Below, piece after piece: positions 51,449-60,032 of a stretch of 64,000 bases of DNA. Source of the DNA: Streptomyces canus (lineage in GTDB: Bacteria; Actinomycetota; Actinomycetes; Streptomycetales; Streptomycetaceae); NCBI RefSeq assembly GCF_030816965.1, contig NZ_JAUSYQ010000002.1, forward strand, positions 992,001 to 1,056,000, read 5' to 3'. Within the stretch, counting starts at the first letter, position 1; the number at the start of each line of letters is the position of its first letter. The position numbers and the translations under genes were made by a program. The notes beneath the pieces were generated by a model. It did not search any database. It was not told the DNA's origin and was given only the letters and a program-made list of their open reading frames with translations.

Positions 51449-51865
51449 ATGGACATTGACGCAAGAGGGCCGCGCTTCGGCGCGGCCGTGACGACCGTCG
51501 TGCTGGCGGCCGTTCTGATCACGGGCAGCGCCTGGCTGCTGGCCTGGCAGACGCTGGCGTTCGCCCTGGGCGCGGCGGGCGGGGTGGGCCGCTCACCGTA
51601 CGGCTGGCTGTTCCGTAAGGCCGTACGCCCACGAATCGGGCCGCCGACCGAGTTCGAGGCGCCGGAACCACCGCGGTTCGCGCAGGCGGTGGGCCTCGCC
51701 TTCGCGGGTCTGGGACTCGTGGGTTACGGGATCGGACCGGAGTGGCTCGGGCTCGCCGCGACCGGAGCGGCACTCGCGGCGGCCTTCCTGAACGCCACGT
51801 TCGGGTACTGCCTGGGATGCGAGATGTACCTGCTCGTACGGCGGGTGACAGTACGCGTGGAGTAA
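51449..51865 (+). CDS. DUF4395 integral membrane protein
   Basis: 138 residues with four predicted membrane segments. Conserved features: RFGAAVTTVVLAAVLITGSA, SPYGWLFRKAVRPRIGPP (the FRxxxRPR motif) and the C-terminal NATFGYCLGCEMYLL with a CxxC pair. Function unknown, but it is divergent from a thioredoxin-like gene and its own CxxC may exchange disulfides. A stem-loop terminator follows. Confidence 0.85.
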   Translation: MDIDARGPRFGAAVTTVVLAAVLITGSAWLLAWQTLAFALGAAGGVGRSPYGWLFRKAVRPRIGPPTEFEAPEPPRFAQAVGLAFAGLGLVGYGIGPEWLGLAATGAALAAAFLNATFGYCLGCEMYLLVRRVTVRVE

Positions 51866-51920
51866 AAGAGGATTAAAAGCCCAAGGTGGATCACGGGGCG
51901 ACGTGACGAGAATCTCTCGC

Positions 51921-51951
51921 CGGGCGGGCACCAGGACTGGCTCCCCGCCCG
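51921..51951 (+). terminator. probable terminator of the DUF4395 gene
   Basis: CGGGCGGG (51921-51928) pairs with CCCGCCCG (51944-51951); inside the loop CCAG pairs with CTGG. TTCTT follows. It lies about 56 bases after the stop. Confidence 0.6.
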
Positions 51952-52047
51952 TTCTTGGGGCACGATCTGCGAGATGCCGTAAACCTACGGCTGCGTAACT
52001 TAATGCCGGGAGCTTCCCAGGCAGAGCAGGAAGGGCTCACCCCGCCC

Positions 52048-52776
52048 ATGGCAGAGCTTGTCTACCGTCCCGTCGTCGGATTCGCCCAGGCGCTGTTCAA
52101 GGCCTGGGACCTCAAGATCGACTGCCGGGGTTCGGAGAACATCCCGCGCTCGGGCGGCGCCGTGCTGGTGAGCAACCACATCAGTTACCTGGATTTCGTC
52201 TTCAACGGCCTGGCCGCGCTCCCGCAGAAGCGTCTCGTGCGTTTCATGGCGAAGGAGTCTGTTTTCCGCCACAAAGTCTCCGGTCCGCTGATGCGCGGGA
52301 TGAAGCACATCCCGGTCGACCGCACGCAGGGCGAGACGGCCTACGCCCACGCCCTGGAGTCGCTGCGGTCGGGCGAGATCGTCGGGGTCTTCCCGGAGGC
52401 GACCATCTCGCAGTCCTTCACGCTGAAGAGCTTCAAGTCGGGTGCGGCGCGGATGGCGCAGGAGGCGGGTGTCCCCCTGATCCCGATGGCCGTCTGGGGT
52501 ACGCAGCGGCTGTGGACCAAGGGGCACCCCCGCAACTTCAAGCGCAGCCACATCCCGATCACCATGAGGGTGGGCGAGGCGATCGAGGCTTCGCGGGACA
52601 AGTACGCCGGGGCCATCACGCGGCAACTGCGGGAGCGGGTCAACGAGTTGCTGGAAGCGGCCCAGCGGGCCTACCCCGTGCGCCCCAAGGGGCCGGACGA
52701 CACGTGGTGGATGCCGGCGCATCTTGGAGGTACGGCGCCCACGCCCGAGCAGGTGCGTGAAGCCGACGCTCGCTAG
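52048..52776 (+). CDS. 1-acyl-sn-glycerol-3-phosphate acyltransferase (PlsC-type)
   Basis: 242 residues from ATG 52048 (MAELVYRPVVGFAQAL), the usual start of this family; 51955 and 52003 are longer options. Catalytic motif NHISYLD (HX4D), the Arg/Lys region KRLVRFMAKESVF, and FPEATIS with the second block. It transfers an acyl group to lysophosphatidate or a similar acceptor at the membrane, in phospholipid synthesis. A single gene, converging on the B3/4 protein gene. Confidence 0.91.
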   Translation: MAELVYRPVVGFAQALFKAWDLKIDCRGSENIPRSGGAVLVSNHISYLDFVFNGLAALPQKRLVRFMAKESVFRHKVSGPLMRGMKHIPVDRTQGETAYAHALESLRSGEIVGVFPEATISQSFTLKSFKSGAARMAQEAGVPLIPMAVWGTQRLWTKGHPRNFKRSHIPITMRVGEAIEASRDKYAGAITRQLRERVNELLEAAQRAYPVRPKGPDDTWWMPAHLGGTAPTPEQVREADAR

Positions 52777-52786
52777 CCCTGAGGGG

Positions 52787-53476
52787 CTACCGCGACGCCG
52801 TGGTGATCTGCGCGCCCGGACTGAACTTCTCCAGCAGTTCGGCCAGTTCGGTGGCCGCCTTCTCCATGTCGGCGAGCGGCATCGGGGCCATGCCCTCCAG
52901 CAGGAAGACTCCCGAGACCGTCTCTTCCGTGAGCCTGGTGCGGGGGCCCTGGCGCCAGTTCCAGCGGCGGCAGGTCACACCTTCCTCGTCCCGCCAGATC
53001 ACCTCGCCGACGTCGGGGTGCCCTACGGCCTCCTCCCCTCCGGCCACCGTCACGAAGTCCTCGTCGCCGGCGGCCCGTACGAGCCGCATCCCGCCCCGGA
53101 TGCGGTCGAGGTCCTCGCCGCCGACGGGGACGAGGTGCGCGACGCTGATCGCGTTGTAGAGGTCGACCAGGAGGTTGATGCGGGGCAGGCCCGCGTCCGA
53201 CAGGGCCCTCTTCGCCAGCGCCTCCGCCGAGTTGCGGGTGCGTGACGGCTTCGAGCCGAACGCCGTGTAGACCTCCTGCCAGGCCGCCATGTGCGGGTCC
53301 TCGTGCGGGGCGCGCCCGTCCAGACGTACGGCGAGGCGGCGGGCCGCCTCGTCGAGGAGTGCCGAACTGGCCTCGGTGCTGGGCCCGTTGACGAGTCCGT
53401 GGGCCTCGATGGCGAGGTGCCTGAAGCCGGGCGCGAGGACTCGCACTTCGTCGGACACGGTCAGGGAGAGGGTCAT
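52787..53476 (-). CDS. B3/4 (tRNA-editing-like) domain protein
   Basis: 229 residues. It matches the B3/B4 domain of phenylalanyl-tRNA synthetase beta: the stretch AWQEVYTAFGSKPSRTRNSA, LPRINLLVDLYNAISVAHLV, VPVGGEDLDRI, and GEVIWRDEEGVTCRRWNWRQ. Free-standing B3/4 proteins are thought to clear mischarged tRNA or bind amino-acid-like ligands. It lies nine bases upstream of nothing else but after the transglutaminase gene on the same strand (8-base gap), so the two are probably cotranscribed. Confidence 0.88.
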   Translation of the reverse strand: MTLSLTVSDEVRVLAPGFRHLAIEAHGLVNGPSTEASSALLDEAARRLAVRLDGRAPHEDPHMAAWQEVYTAFGSKPSRTRNSAEALAKRALSDAGLPRINLLVDLYNAISVAHLVPVGGEDLDRIRGGMRLVRAAGDEDFVTVAGGEEAVGHPDVGEVIWRDEEGVTCRRWNWRQGPRTRLTEETVSGVFLLEGMAPMPLADMEKAATELAELLEKFSPGAQITTASR

Positions 53477-53484
53477 CGGGTGCC

Positions 53485-54057
53485 TCAGAGCGCGGTGGGG
53501 AGTGTTTTCCAGAGGTACAGCCGGTCGGGGGCGGCCTTCAGGACGCTCAGGACGGCCGGGTGCGGTTCAGCGTACAGGACCGGGTAGTCCATCTCGTTGG
53601 ACTCCGGTTCGGGCGTGAAGGCCAACCGCTCGCCGTCGAGGGAGAACTGGGCGTCCACTCCGGGCTTGTTGCCCCGGGGGTCCTGGCGGTGCCAGGCGCC
53701 ATTGAACCGCACGGCGACCAGGCCGTGCACCACGTCGAACTTCTGATAGCAGAGTGCGGTCGGGATGTCCTCGACGCGCAGTAGGGCGGCCAGCGCGTGG
53801 GCCTTGGCGTAGCAGATGCCGGTGCCCTGCTCCAGGACGTCGGACGCCCGCCAGGTGACACGGGGATCGCCGGAGTCCTGCGAGTGCGGGATGGTGTCGC
53901 GGACGAATTCGAAGGCCAGCCGCGCATAGGCATACGAGTCGACCGCTTCCTTGGCGAGACGGGCGGCCACTTCTCGGACGACCGGGTGGTCGTGGTCGAT
54001 GACCTCGTCGGCGGCCAGGTATGCGGAAAGGTCAGGGGTGTTCTGGATCAGCTCCAT
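53485..54057 (-). CDS. transglutaminase-like protein
   Basis: 190 residues from ATG 54057. The papain-like triad is present: Cys in GTGICYAKAHAL, His in VVHGLVAVRFN, Asp in WHRQDPRGNKPG. There is no signal peptide, so it acts in the cytosol, probably as a protease or amidase rather than a cross-linker. It is followed by the B3/4 protein gene after eight bases. Upstream the DNA is AT-rich (54085-54120), a likely promoter region. Confidence 0.87.
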   Translation of the reverse strand: MELIQNTPDLSAYLAADEVIDHDHPVVREVAARLAKEAVDSYAYARLAFEFVRDTIPHSQDSGDPRVTWRASDVLEQGTGICYAKAHALAALLRVEDIPTALCYQKFDVVHGLVAVRFNGAWHRQDPRGNKPGVDAQFSLDGERLAFTPEPESNEMDYPVLYAEPHPAVLSVLKAAPDRLYLWKTLPTAL

Positions 54058-54118
54058 GCCCGCAGAGCATAGGAAGACGACCACTCTAGGGTCAATTGAT
54101 TTACAGTGTTCGGTATAT

Positions 54119-54643
54119 TTATGCAGCGTAGCAATGTACGGCGACCACCTGGGACGGGCTCCAGCGCTGTTCGACCGTGGCCAGCCTCGTCCAGCCCAGC
54201 CGTTCGTACAGGGCCGCCGCGGCGGTGTCGGACGCGACGACGTCGAGCACCGGATGCAGGCCGTGGTGCTGGGCCTCCGCCACCGCTCCGCCCATCAGCA
54301 GGGCACCGATCCCGTGCCCTCTCGCCTGCGGGGCGACGAACAACCGGCCGACCACCGCGGTCTGGTCCCCGCTCGTGCCGTTCCGCTCACTCCACAGGAC
54401 AGGGGCCAAGTCGCCTTCGGTGCTGCGGGAGAGGCTGACGTGGCCCGCGACACGGCCGTCCAGCTCGGCGACCCAGCTGCCCAGTGCCGCATCCTGCGAC
54501 AGCCACTCGCCGGGCCGGGCAGGCCAGTTCACCGGATAACCGTCGCGGCGGTGCACCTCCGCCAGCACTCGCACGCATGCCTCGACGTCGTCATCGGTCC
54601 GCGGCCGGACCCGGCACTGTGTCTTGTCCACCCCGGCATGCAA
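54119..54643 (-). CDS. GNAT-family N-acetyltransferase
   Basis: 174 residues. The acetyl-CoA loop is VGRLFVAPQARGHGIGALLM (Q/RxxGxG/A type) and the C-terminal strand LDVVASDTAAAALYERLGWT. It transfers an acetyl group to an unknown small molecule or protein amine. GTG 54631 is an alternative start. It lies between the aldolase and transglutaminase genes on the same strand. Confidence 0.86.
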   Translation of the reverse strand: MHAGVDKTQCRVRPRTDDDVEACVRVLAEVHRRDGYPVNWPARPGEWLSQDAALGSWVAELDGRVAGHVSLSRSTEGDLAPVLWSERNGTSGDQTAVVGRLFVAPQARGHGIGALLMGGAVAEAQHHGLHPVLDVVASDTAAAALYERLGWTRLATVEQRWSPSQVVAVHCYAA

Positions 54644-54668
54644 GCACAGGCCGCCTCGGGTACGCGCC

Positions 54669-55748
54669 TCAGCGCGCCATCTCCTCCTTCAGCGCCGCCA
54701 CGAACGCGTCCACGTCGTCCTCGGTCGTGTCGAAGGCGCACATCCAGCGGACGACGCCGGCGGCCTCGTCCCAGAAGTAGAAGCGGAAGCGCTTCTGGAG
54801 GCGCTCGCTCACGTCGTGCGGGAGTTTGGCGAAGACGCCGTTGGCCTGGACCGGGTAGAGGATCTCGACACCGTGGACGGCGCGGACGCCCTCCGCCAGA
54901 CGCTGGGCCATCTCGTTGGAGTGGCGGGCGTTGCGCAGCCACAGGTCCTTGGCGAGCAGGGCCTCCAACTGGACCGATACGAAACGCATCTTGGAGGCGA
55001 GCTGCATCGACAGCTTGCGCAGGTGCTTCATGTGGGAGACCGCGTCCTGGTTGATCACCACGACCGCCTCGCCGAACAGGGCGCCGTTCTTCGTCCCGCC
55101 CAGGGAGAGGATGTCGACGCCGACCGCGTTGGTGAACGTCCGCATCGGGACGTCGAGGGAAGCGGCCGCGTTGGCTATGCGGGAGCCGTCCAGGTGGACC
55201 TTCATGCCGTGCGCGTGGGCGTGCTCGCAGATCGCGCGGATCTCGTCGGGCGTGTAGAGGGTGCCGAGCTCCGTGGACTGGGTGATCGAGACGACCTGCG
55301 GCATCGCGCGGTGCTCGTCCTCCCAGCCCCAGGCCTGCTTGTCGATCAAGTCGGGCGTGAGCTTGCCGTCCGGGGTGGCCACGGTGAGCAGCTTGAGGCC
55401 GCCCATGCGCTCGGGGGCACCGCCCTCGTCGACGTTGATGTGCGCGCTCTCGGCGCAGATCACCGCGCCCCAGCGGTCGGTGACCGCTTGGAGCGCGACG
55501 ACGTTGGCGCCGGTGCCGTTGAAGACCGGGAACGCCTCGGCCGTAGCGCCGAAGTGGCTGCGGACGACGCTCTGGAGGTTCTCGGTGTAGTCGTCCTCGC
55601 CGTACGCGACCTGGTGCCCGCCGTTGGCCAGGGCCAGGGCGGCGAGCACCTCCGGGTGGGCTCCGGCGTAGTTGTCGCTGGCGAAGCCGCGGACCTGCGG
55701 GTCGTGATGGCGACGAGCCTGTGTGAAGGAGGCCTTCGGGGGGTTCAC
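54669..55748 (-). CDS. threonine aldolase-like PLP enzyme
   Basis: 359 residues from GTG 55748, whose GTGA overlaps the stop of the SDR gene. It is a fold-type I PLP enzyme of the beta-eliminating lyase family: FASDNYAGAHPEVLAALALA, NGTGANVVALQAV, CAESAHINVDEGGAPERM, HLDGSRIANAAASL, and the PLP-Lys motif SLGGTKNGALFG. It probably cleaves L-threonine or a beta-hydroxy amino acid to glycine and an aldehyde. It is the last gene of the coupled DUF6421-SDR-aldolase operon, which points to a joint pathway. Confidence 0.92.
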   Translation of the reverse strand: MNPPKASFTQARRHHDPQVRGFASDNYAGAHPEVLAALALANGGHQVAYGEDDYTENLQSVVRSHFGATAEAFPVFNGTGANVVALQAVTDRWGAVICAESAHINVDEGGAPERMGGLKLLTVATPDGKLTPDLIDKQAWGWEDEHRAMPQVVSITQSTELGTLYTPDEIRAICEHAHAHGMKVHLDGSRIANAAASLDVPMRTFTNAVGVDILSLGGTKNGALFGEAVVVINQDAVSHMKHLRKLSMQLASKMRFVSVQLEALLAKDLWLRNARHSNEMAQRLAEGVRAVHGVEILYPVQANGVFAKLPHDVSERLQKRFRFYFWDEAAGVVRWMCAFDTTEDDVDAFVAALKEEMAR

Positions 55749-56560
55749 GGCTTCTCGGTCAGCCACAGACGATTTCCGTTCACTTCGGCGGCGGGCTTGT
55801 CCCAGACACCGGCGATGGCGTCGGCCAGGTCCTTGACGTGCGTGAAGCCCGCGAACTTCGCGTTGGGCCGGTCGGCGCGCATGGCCTCGTGCACCAGTGC
55901 CTTCACCACCAGGATCGTAGCCGCAGCCTTGGGCCCGTCAGCGCCCCCGGCCTTGCGGAAGGCGTCCGCGAGAGCGAGCGTCCAGGCCTCGGCGGCGGCC
56001 TTGGCGGCGGCGTACGAGGCGTTGCCCGCGGACGGCTTCGTCGCGCCGGCGGCGCTGATCAGGACGTAGCGGCCGCGGTCGCTGCGCTGCAGGCCCTCGT
56101 AGAAGGCGAGCGAGGTGTGCTGCACGGTGCGGATGAGCAGCAGTTCCAGGAAGTCCCAGTCGTCCAGGCTCGACTTGATGAAGGTCTCGCTGCCGCGCCA
56201 GCCGCCGACGAGGTGGACCAGGCCGTCGACGCGGCCGAAGTCCTTCTCGATGTGCGCGGCCCAGTCGCGGGTCGAGTCCAGGTTCAGCAGGTCGACCGGC
56301 TCACCGGTCACGCTGGCGCCGCCCGAGGCGTAGCGTGCCGCGTCCACGGCCTCCGCGAGCCGCTCCGGGTCGTTGTCCGCGCCGACGACGGTCGCGCCCG
56401 CCTCGGCCAGCCGCAGCAGGGCCGCGCGGCCCGCGGGCCCGCCCGCGCCGGCCACCGCGATCACCGCACCGCTGAGAGCTCCGTTCCCCGCCATGTTCTT
56501 CGCCTCCTGAGCAGCCGCCTCGGCGACCTGTGCAGTGTTCCCGGTGCCGCGCTCGCTCAC
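55745..56560 (-). CDS. short-chain dehydrogenase/reductase
   Basis: 271 residues. Rossmann motif VIAVAGAGGPAGRAALLRLA, cofactor acidic residue in VVGADNDPERL (favouring NAD), NAG-equivalent LVGGWRGSE and the active-site YAAAKAA preceded by the Ser segment LISAAGATKPSAG. It is middle gene of the operon: GTG start overlaps the stop of the DUF6421 gene by four bases (GTGA), and its own stop overlaps the aldolase start the same way. It may reduce the aldehyde or ketone made by its neighbours. Confidence 0.9.
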   Translation of the reverse strand: MSERGTGNTAQVAEAAAQEAKNMAGNGALSGAVIAVAGAGGPAGRAALLRLAEAGATVVGADNDPERLAEAVDAARYASGGASVTGEPVDLLNLDSTRDWAAHIEKDFGRVDGLVHLVGGWRGSETFIKSSLDDWDFLELLLIRTVQHTSLAFYEGLQRSDRGRYVLISAAGATKPSAGNASYAAAKAAAEAWTLALADAFRKAGGADGPKAAATILVVKALVHEAMRADRPNAKFAGFTHVKDLADAIAGVWDKPAAEVNGNRLWLTEKP

Positions 56561-57954
56561 GCGGCGACCCGCTCGGCGTTCTGCGCCGTGATGCCCCGGG
56601 TCGAGGCGATCACATGGCGAAGCTTCTTGGAGAGGGCCTCATAGAACATGCTCAGCGGAAACTCGTCCGGAAGCACGTCGTCGACGAGTTTCCGGGGCGG
56701 CAGCGACAGGTCGAGGGCGTCGGGACCCTTGGCCCACTTGGAGCCCGGGTGCGGGGCGAGGTAGGTGGAGACCAGTTCGTAGCCGGCGAACCAGTGGACG
56801 AGCTTCGGGCGGTCGATGCCGTCGCGGTAGAGCTGCTCGATGTCGGCGCACAGCTGGTTGGTGACCTCGGGGGCGCGCTGCCAGTCGATGAACAGCTTGT
56901 TGTCGGTCCAGCGGACGACGTCGTGCTTGTGCAGGTAGGCGAAGAGGAGCTGGCCGCCGAGCCCGTCGTAGTTGCGCACGCGCTCGCCGGTGACCGGGAA
57001 GCGGAACATCCGGTCGAAGAGGACCGCGTACTGCACGTCACGGGCCTGCGGGACGCCGTCCTTCTCCAGCTTCACGGCCTCCTTGAAGGCGGTGAGGTCG
57101 CAGCGCAGCTCTTCGAGGCCGTACATCCAGAACGGCTGGCGCTGCTTGATCATGAACGGGTCGAAGGGCAGGTCGCCGTGACTGTGGGTGCGGTCGTGGA
57201 CCATGTCCCACAGGACGAAGGCCTCCTCGCAGCGTTTCTGGTCGTGGACCATCGCGGCGATGTCCTCGGGCAGCTCCATGCCCAGGATGTCGACGGCCGC
57301 GTCGGTGACCCGGCGGAACCGGGCGGCCTCGCGGTCGCAGAAGATGCCGCCCCAGGAGAAGCGTTCCGGCGCCTCGCGCACGGCGATCGTCTCCGGGAAG
57401 AGGACGGCCGAGTTGGTGTCGTAACCGGCGGTGAAGTCCTCGAACTTGATGCCGCAGAACAGCGGGTTGTCGTAGCGGGTGCGCTCCAGTTCGGCCAGCC
57501 ACTCGGGCCAGACCATGCGCAGCACGACGGCCTCCAGATTGCGGTCCGGGTTGCCGTTCTGCGTGTACATGGGGAAGACGACCAGGTGCTGGAGGCCGTC
57601 CGCACGGTTCGCGGCGGGCTGGAAGGCCAGCAGGGAGTCCAGGAAGTCGGGCACCTCGAAGCCGCCCTCGGACCAGCGCCGGAGGTCCTTGACGAGGGCG
57701 GCGTGGTAGTCGGCGTCGTGCGGCAGCAACGGCGACAGCTCCTGCACCGCGTCGACGACACGCCGTACGGCGGCCTCGGCGTCCCCGCGCGCGGGAGCGC
57801 TCTCGGCCTTGAAGTCGATCGACCCGTCCTTGGACTGCCATGGCCGGATCCGCTCCACGGCATCCTTGAGCACAGGCCACGCCGGGTGCTTCACCACCCT
57901 GGTCACGGGAGGAACCTGGTCCTCCGAAGCCGCCTGCACAAGAATTTCCGTCAT
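56557..57954 (-). CDS. DUF6421 family protein
   Basis: 465 residues from ATG 57954 with GGAGG upstream. It matches DUF6421, an actinomycete family of unknown function. A His/Asp-rich block (WDMVHDRTHSHGDLPFDPFM) looks metal-binding, and EAFVLWDMVHD, FCDREAARFRR and KWAKGPDALDLSLPPRK are other conserved-looking parts. No signal or membrane helix. It opens a three-gene operon with an SDR and a threonine aldolase-like enzyme joined by four-base overlaps, so a metal-dependent enzyme in a shared pathway is the best guess. A palindromic region upstream (57977-58005) may be the operator. Confidence 0.88.
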   Translation of the reverse strand: MTEILVQAASEDQVPPVTRVVKHPAWPVLKDAVERIRPWQSKDGSIDFKAESAPARGDAEAAVRRVVDAVQELSPLLPHDADYHAALVKDLRRWSEGGFEVPDFLDSLLAFQPAANRADGLQHLVVFPMYTQNGNPDRNLEAVVLRMVWPEWLAELERTRYDNPLFCGIKFEDFTAGYDTNSAVLFPETIAVREAPERFSWGGIFCDREAARFRRVTDAAVDILGMELPEDIAAMVHDQKRCEEAFVLWDMVHDRTHSHGDLPFDPFMIKQRQPFWMYGLEELRCDLTAFKEAVKLEKDGVPQARDVQYAVLFDRMFRFPVTGERVRNYDGLGGQLLFAYLHKHDVVRWTDNKLFIDWQRAPEVTNQLCADIEQLYRDGIDRPKLVHWFAGYELVSTYLAPHPGSKWAKGPDALDLSLPPRKLVDDVLPDEFPLSMFYEALSKKLRHVIASTRGITAQNAERVAA

Positions 57955-57976
57955 GTCCCATCCTCCACGGGAGAAA

Positions 57977-58005
57977 CTCGCGTATGGAGACCGTATACAT
58001 ACGAG
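57977..58005. promoter_or_regulatory. dyad upstream of the DUF6421 operon
   Basis: CTCG-CGTATG (57977-57986) and CATACG-AG (57998-58005) are inverted repeats around GAGACCGTATA; GTATAC (57993-57998) is a further palindrome. It lies 23-51 bases before the start codon where a promoter is expected. Confidence 0.5.
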
Positions 58006-58225
58006 CTTCCGTCCAGCAAGAGCGGACTCGGGAAGTTATCCTGCCCACACCAATGGTCACCGAACTTTTTCCTGTCGAGTGCCATGAACACGGGGATTTC
58101 GGGTAAGCGACATCGCTCTCCCGCACGCCACTGCGATCCCTCGTGTACGTACGGGTCCATCACACGGCGTAGCCGTTAGGCTGCGGCTCTGCACTGAGCC
58201 GCCGTCGACGGAAGCGAGTTGAACC

Positions 58226-58909
58226 TTGAACTTCCTTACCATCGGTCATCGCGGAGTCATGGGTACCGAACCCGAGAACACCCTCCGTTCCTTCGTCGCC
58301 GCCCAGCAGGCCGGCCTCGACCTCATCGAACTCGATCTGCATCTGAGCAAGGACGGCGCCCTCGTCGTCATGCACGACACCGACGTGGACCGCACGACCG
58401 ACGGAACCGGACCGATCGCCGAGAAGACCCTCACCGAACTGCGCGCCCTGGACGCGGGCCGCGGGGAACGCGTCCCGGTGTTCGAGGAGGTCCTGGACGC
58501 CGTTCGGTCACCGCTCCAGGCCGAGATCAAGGACATCGCGGCGGCCCGGGCGCTGGCCGAGGTCATGCTCCGGCGGAATCTGGTCTCCCGGGTCGAGGTG
58601 TCCTCGTTCCACGACGAGGCGATCGCCGAGATCGGCCGCCTGGTGCCCGGCGTACGAACCGCGCTCATCGGCAGCCGGTTCGGCCCCGACATCGTGGAGC
58701 GTGCCGTCGAGGCCGGTGCGGGAACGGTCTGCCTGAACATCCGCCGGCTGACCCTGGAGGTCGTCGAGGCGGCTCGCAAGGCGGATCTGAAGATCATCGG
58801 CTGGGTGGTGAACACCCAGGACCATCTGCGGCTGGTGCGGGCCCTGGGACTGGACGGTGCGACGACCGACTACCCGGAGATCAAGCGCACCGGCCGATTC
58901 ACCGCGTGA
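58226..58909 (+). CDS. glycerophosphodiester phosphodiesterase
   Basis: 227 residues from the rare TTG at 58226, the only start giving a complete N-terminus (MNFLTIGHRGVMGTEPENTL). GDPD motifs: catalytic His in GHRG, ELDLHLSKDGALVVMHD with metal Glu/Asp and second His, and the final EIKRTG. No signal peptide, so it hydrolyses glycerophosphodiesters (from phospholipid turnover) in the cytosol. A GGAAG lies about 16 bases upstream. Ends 15 bp before the convergent GNAT gene. Confidence 0.92.
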   Translation: MNFLTIGHRGVMGTEPENTLRSFVAAQQAGLDLIELDLHLSKDGALVVMHDTDVDRTTDGTGPIAEKTLTELRALDAGRGERVPVFEEVLDAVRSPLQAEIKDIAAARALAEVMLRRNLVSRVEVSSFHDEAIAEIGRLVPGVRTALIGSRFGPDIVERAVEAGAGTVCLNIRRLTLEVVEAARKADLKIIGWVVNTQDHLRLVRALGLDGATTDYPEIKRTGRFTA

Positions 58910-58924
58910 ACCGGGGCAGGAACG

Positions 58925-59461
58925 TCACACCAGCGGCTTGACCAGCAGCTCGAACTGCAGGTCGTCGCGCTGCGGAACGCCGAAGCGCTCGTCGCCGTAC
59001 GGGAAGGGCGTCATCTCTCCCGTACGGCGGTAGCCGCGCCGCTCGTACCAGGCGACGAGGTCGTTCCGCACCGAGATCACGGTCATGTGCATCTCGGTGA
59101 CGCCCCAGGTCTCCCGGGCGATCCGCTCCGCCTCCGCGATGATCACCTTGCCGAGGCCGCCGCCCTGGAGGGCGGGACTGACCGCGAACATCCCGAAGTA
59201 CGCGTACATGCCCCGGTGTTCGAGCTGGCAGCAGGCGACGACCTGGCCGTCCCGCTCCACCGTGAGCAGCCGGCTGTCGGGCGACTTGATGACGGCGAGC
59301 ACACCCTCCGGATCCGTCCGCTGCCCCTCCAGAATGTCCGCCTCGGTGGTCCACCCGGCGCGGCTGTCGTCCCCGCGGTACGCCGACTCGACCAGCGCGA
59401 CGAGCGCGTCCACATCGGCGTCGGTGGCGTCACGGAACGTGAGGCCGGCGGTGGTCTCCAT
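58925..59461 (-). CDS. GNAT-family N-acetyltransferase
   Basis: 178 residues from ATG 59461 (METTAGLTFRDATDADVDAL). GNAT fold features: LLTVERDGQVVACCQLEHRG, the acetyl-CoA loop FAVSPALQGGGLGKVII and WYERRGYRRTGEM. It acetylates an unknown amine. It is divergent from the VOC gene with a 71-bp gap. Confidence 0.88.
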   Translation of the reverse strand: METTAGLTFRDATDADVDALVALVESAYRGDDSRAGWTTEADILEGQRTDPEGVLAVIKSPDSRLLTVERDGQVVACCQLEHRGMYAYFGMFAVSPALQGGGLGKVIIAEAERIARETWGVTEMHMTVISVRNDLVAWYERRGYRRTGEMTPFPYGDERFGVPQRDDLQFELLVKPLV

Positions 59462-59532
59462 GGGGCGCGTCTCCACTTCTGGGGCACGACTGGGGCACGG
59501 TCGAGACTAACGCCCCGGATAGGCTCCCCCGC

Positions 59533-59925
59533 ATGGTGCACGTACTGAGCGGCCGCGTCCTGCTGCGGCCCACGGATCCGGAACGTTCCCGAGTCTTCTA
59601 CGGCGACCAGCTGGGCCTCGCGGTGTACCGCGAGTTCGGTACGGGGCCGGAGCGGGGCACCGTCTACTTCCTCGGCGGCGGGTTCCTGGAGCTGTCGGGA
59701 CGCTCCGAGGCCCCACCGGCCGCGGACGTCCGGCTGTGGCTCCAGGTCCCGGACGTGACCGCGGCACACGAGGAACTGCTGGCCAAGGGTGTCGAGATCG
59801 TACGGCCGCCGGTGAAGGAGCCGTGGGGGCTGGTCGAGATGTGGGTGGCGGACCCGGACGGCACACCGATCGTGCTGGTGGAGGTGCCGGCGGACCATCC
59901 GATCCGGTACCGGCCAGGCATCTGA
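59533..59925 (+). CDS. VOC (glyoxalase/bleomycin-resistance) family protein
   Basis: 130 residues. The two beta-alpha-beta-beta-beta halves are visible: FYGDQLGLAVYREFG in the first, and VPDVTAAHEELLAKGVEIV plus WVADPDGTPIVLVEV in the second, with the metal-binding Glu near the end. It may bind a small molecule or isomerise a dicarbonyl; unknown. A TAGGCT -10 box (near 59520) lies seven to ten bases before the ATG, suggesting leaderless transcription. A perfect 28-bp palindromic terminator follows. Confidence 0.86.
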   Translation: MVHVLSGRVLLRPTDPERSRVFYGDQLGLAVYREFGTGPERGTVYFLGGGFLELSGRSEAPPAADVRLWLQVPDVTAAHEELLAKGVEIVRPPVKEPWGLVEMWVADPDGTPIVLVEVPADHPIRYRPGI

Positions 59926-59938
59926 GCGCGGCATCCGC

Positions 59939-59966
59939 CGGCCGGCACCACGCGTGGTGCCGGCCG
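59939..59966 (+). terminator. terminator of the VOC gene
   Basis: A 28-bp perfect palindrome (14-bp arms CGGCCGGCACCACG and its complement) followed by TTTC, 13 bases after the stop. Confidence 0.8.
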
Positions 59967-60032
59967 TTTCGCCGACTTGGATATGCTCCGCCGACCGCCG
60001 TGGCCCGAGGGCGTCGAGCAGTGGAGGAGCAC

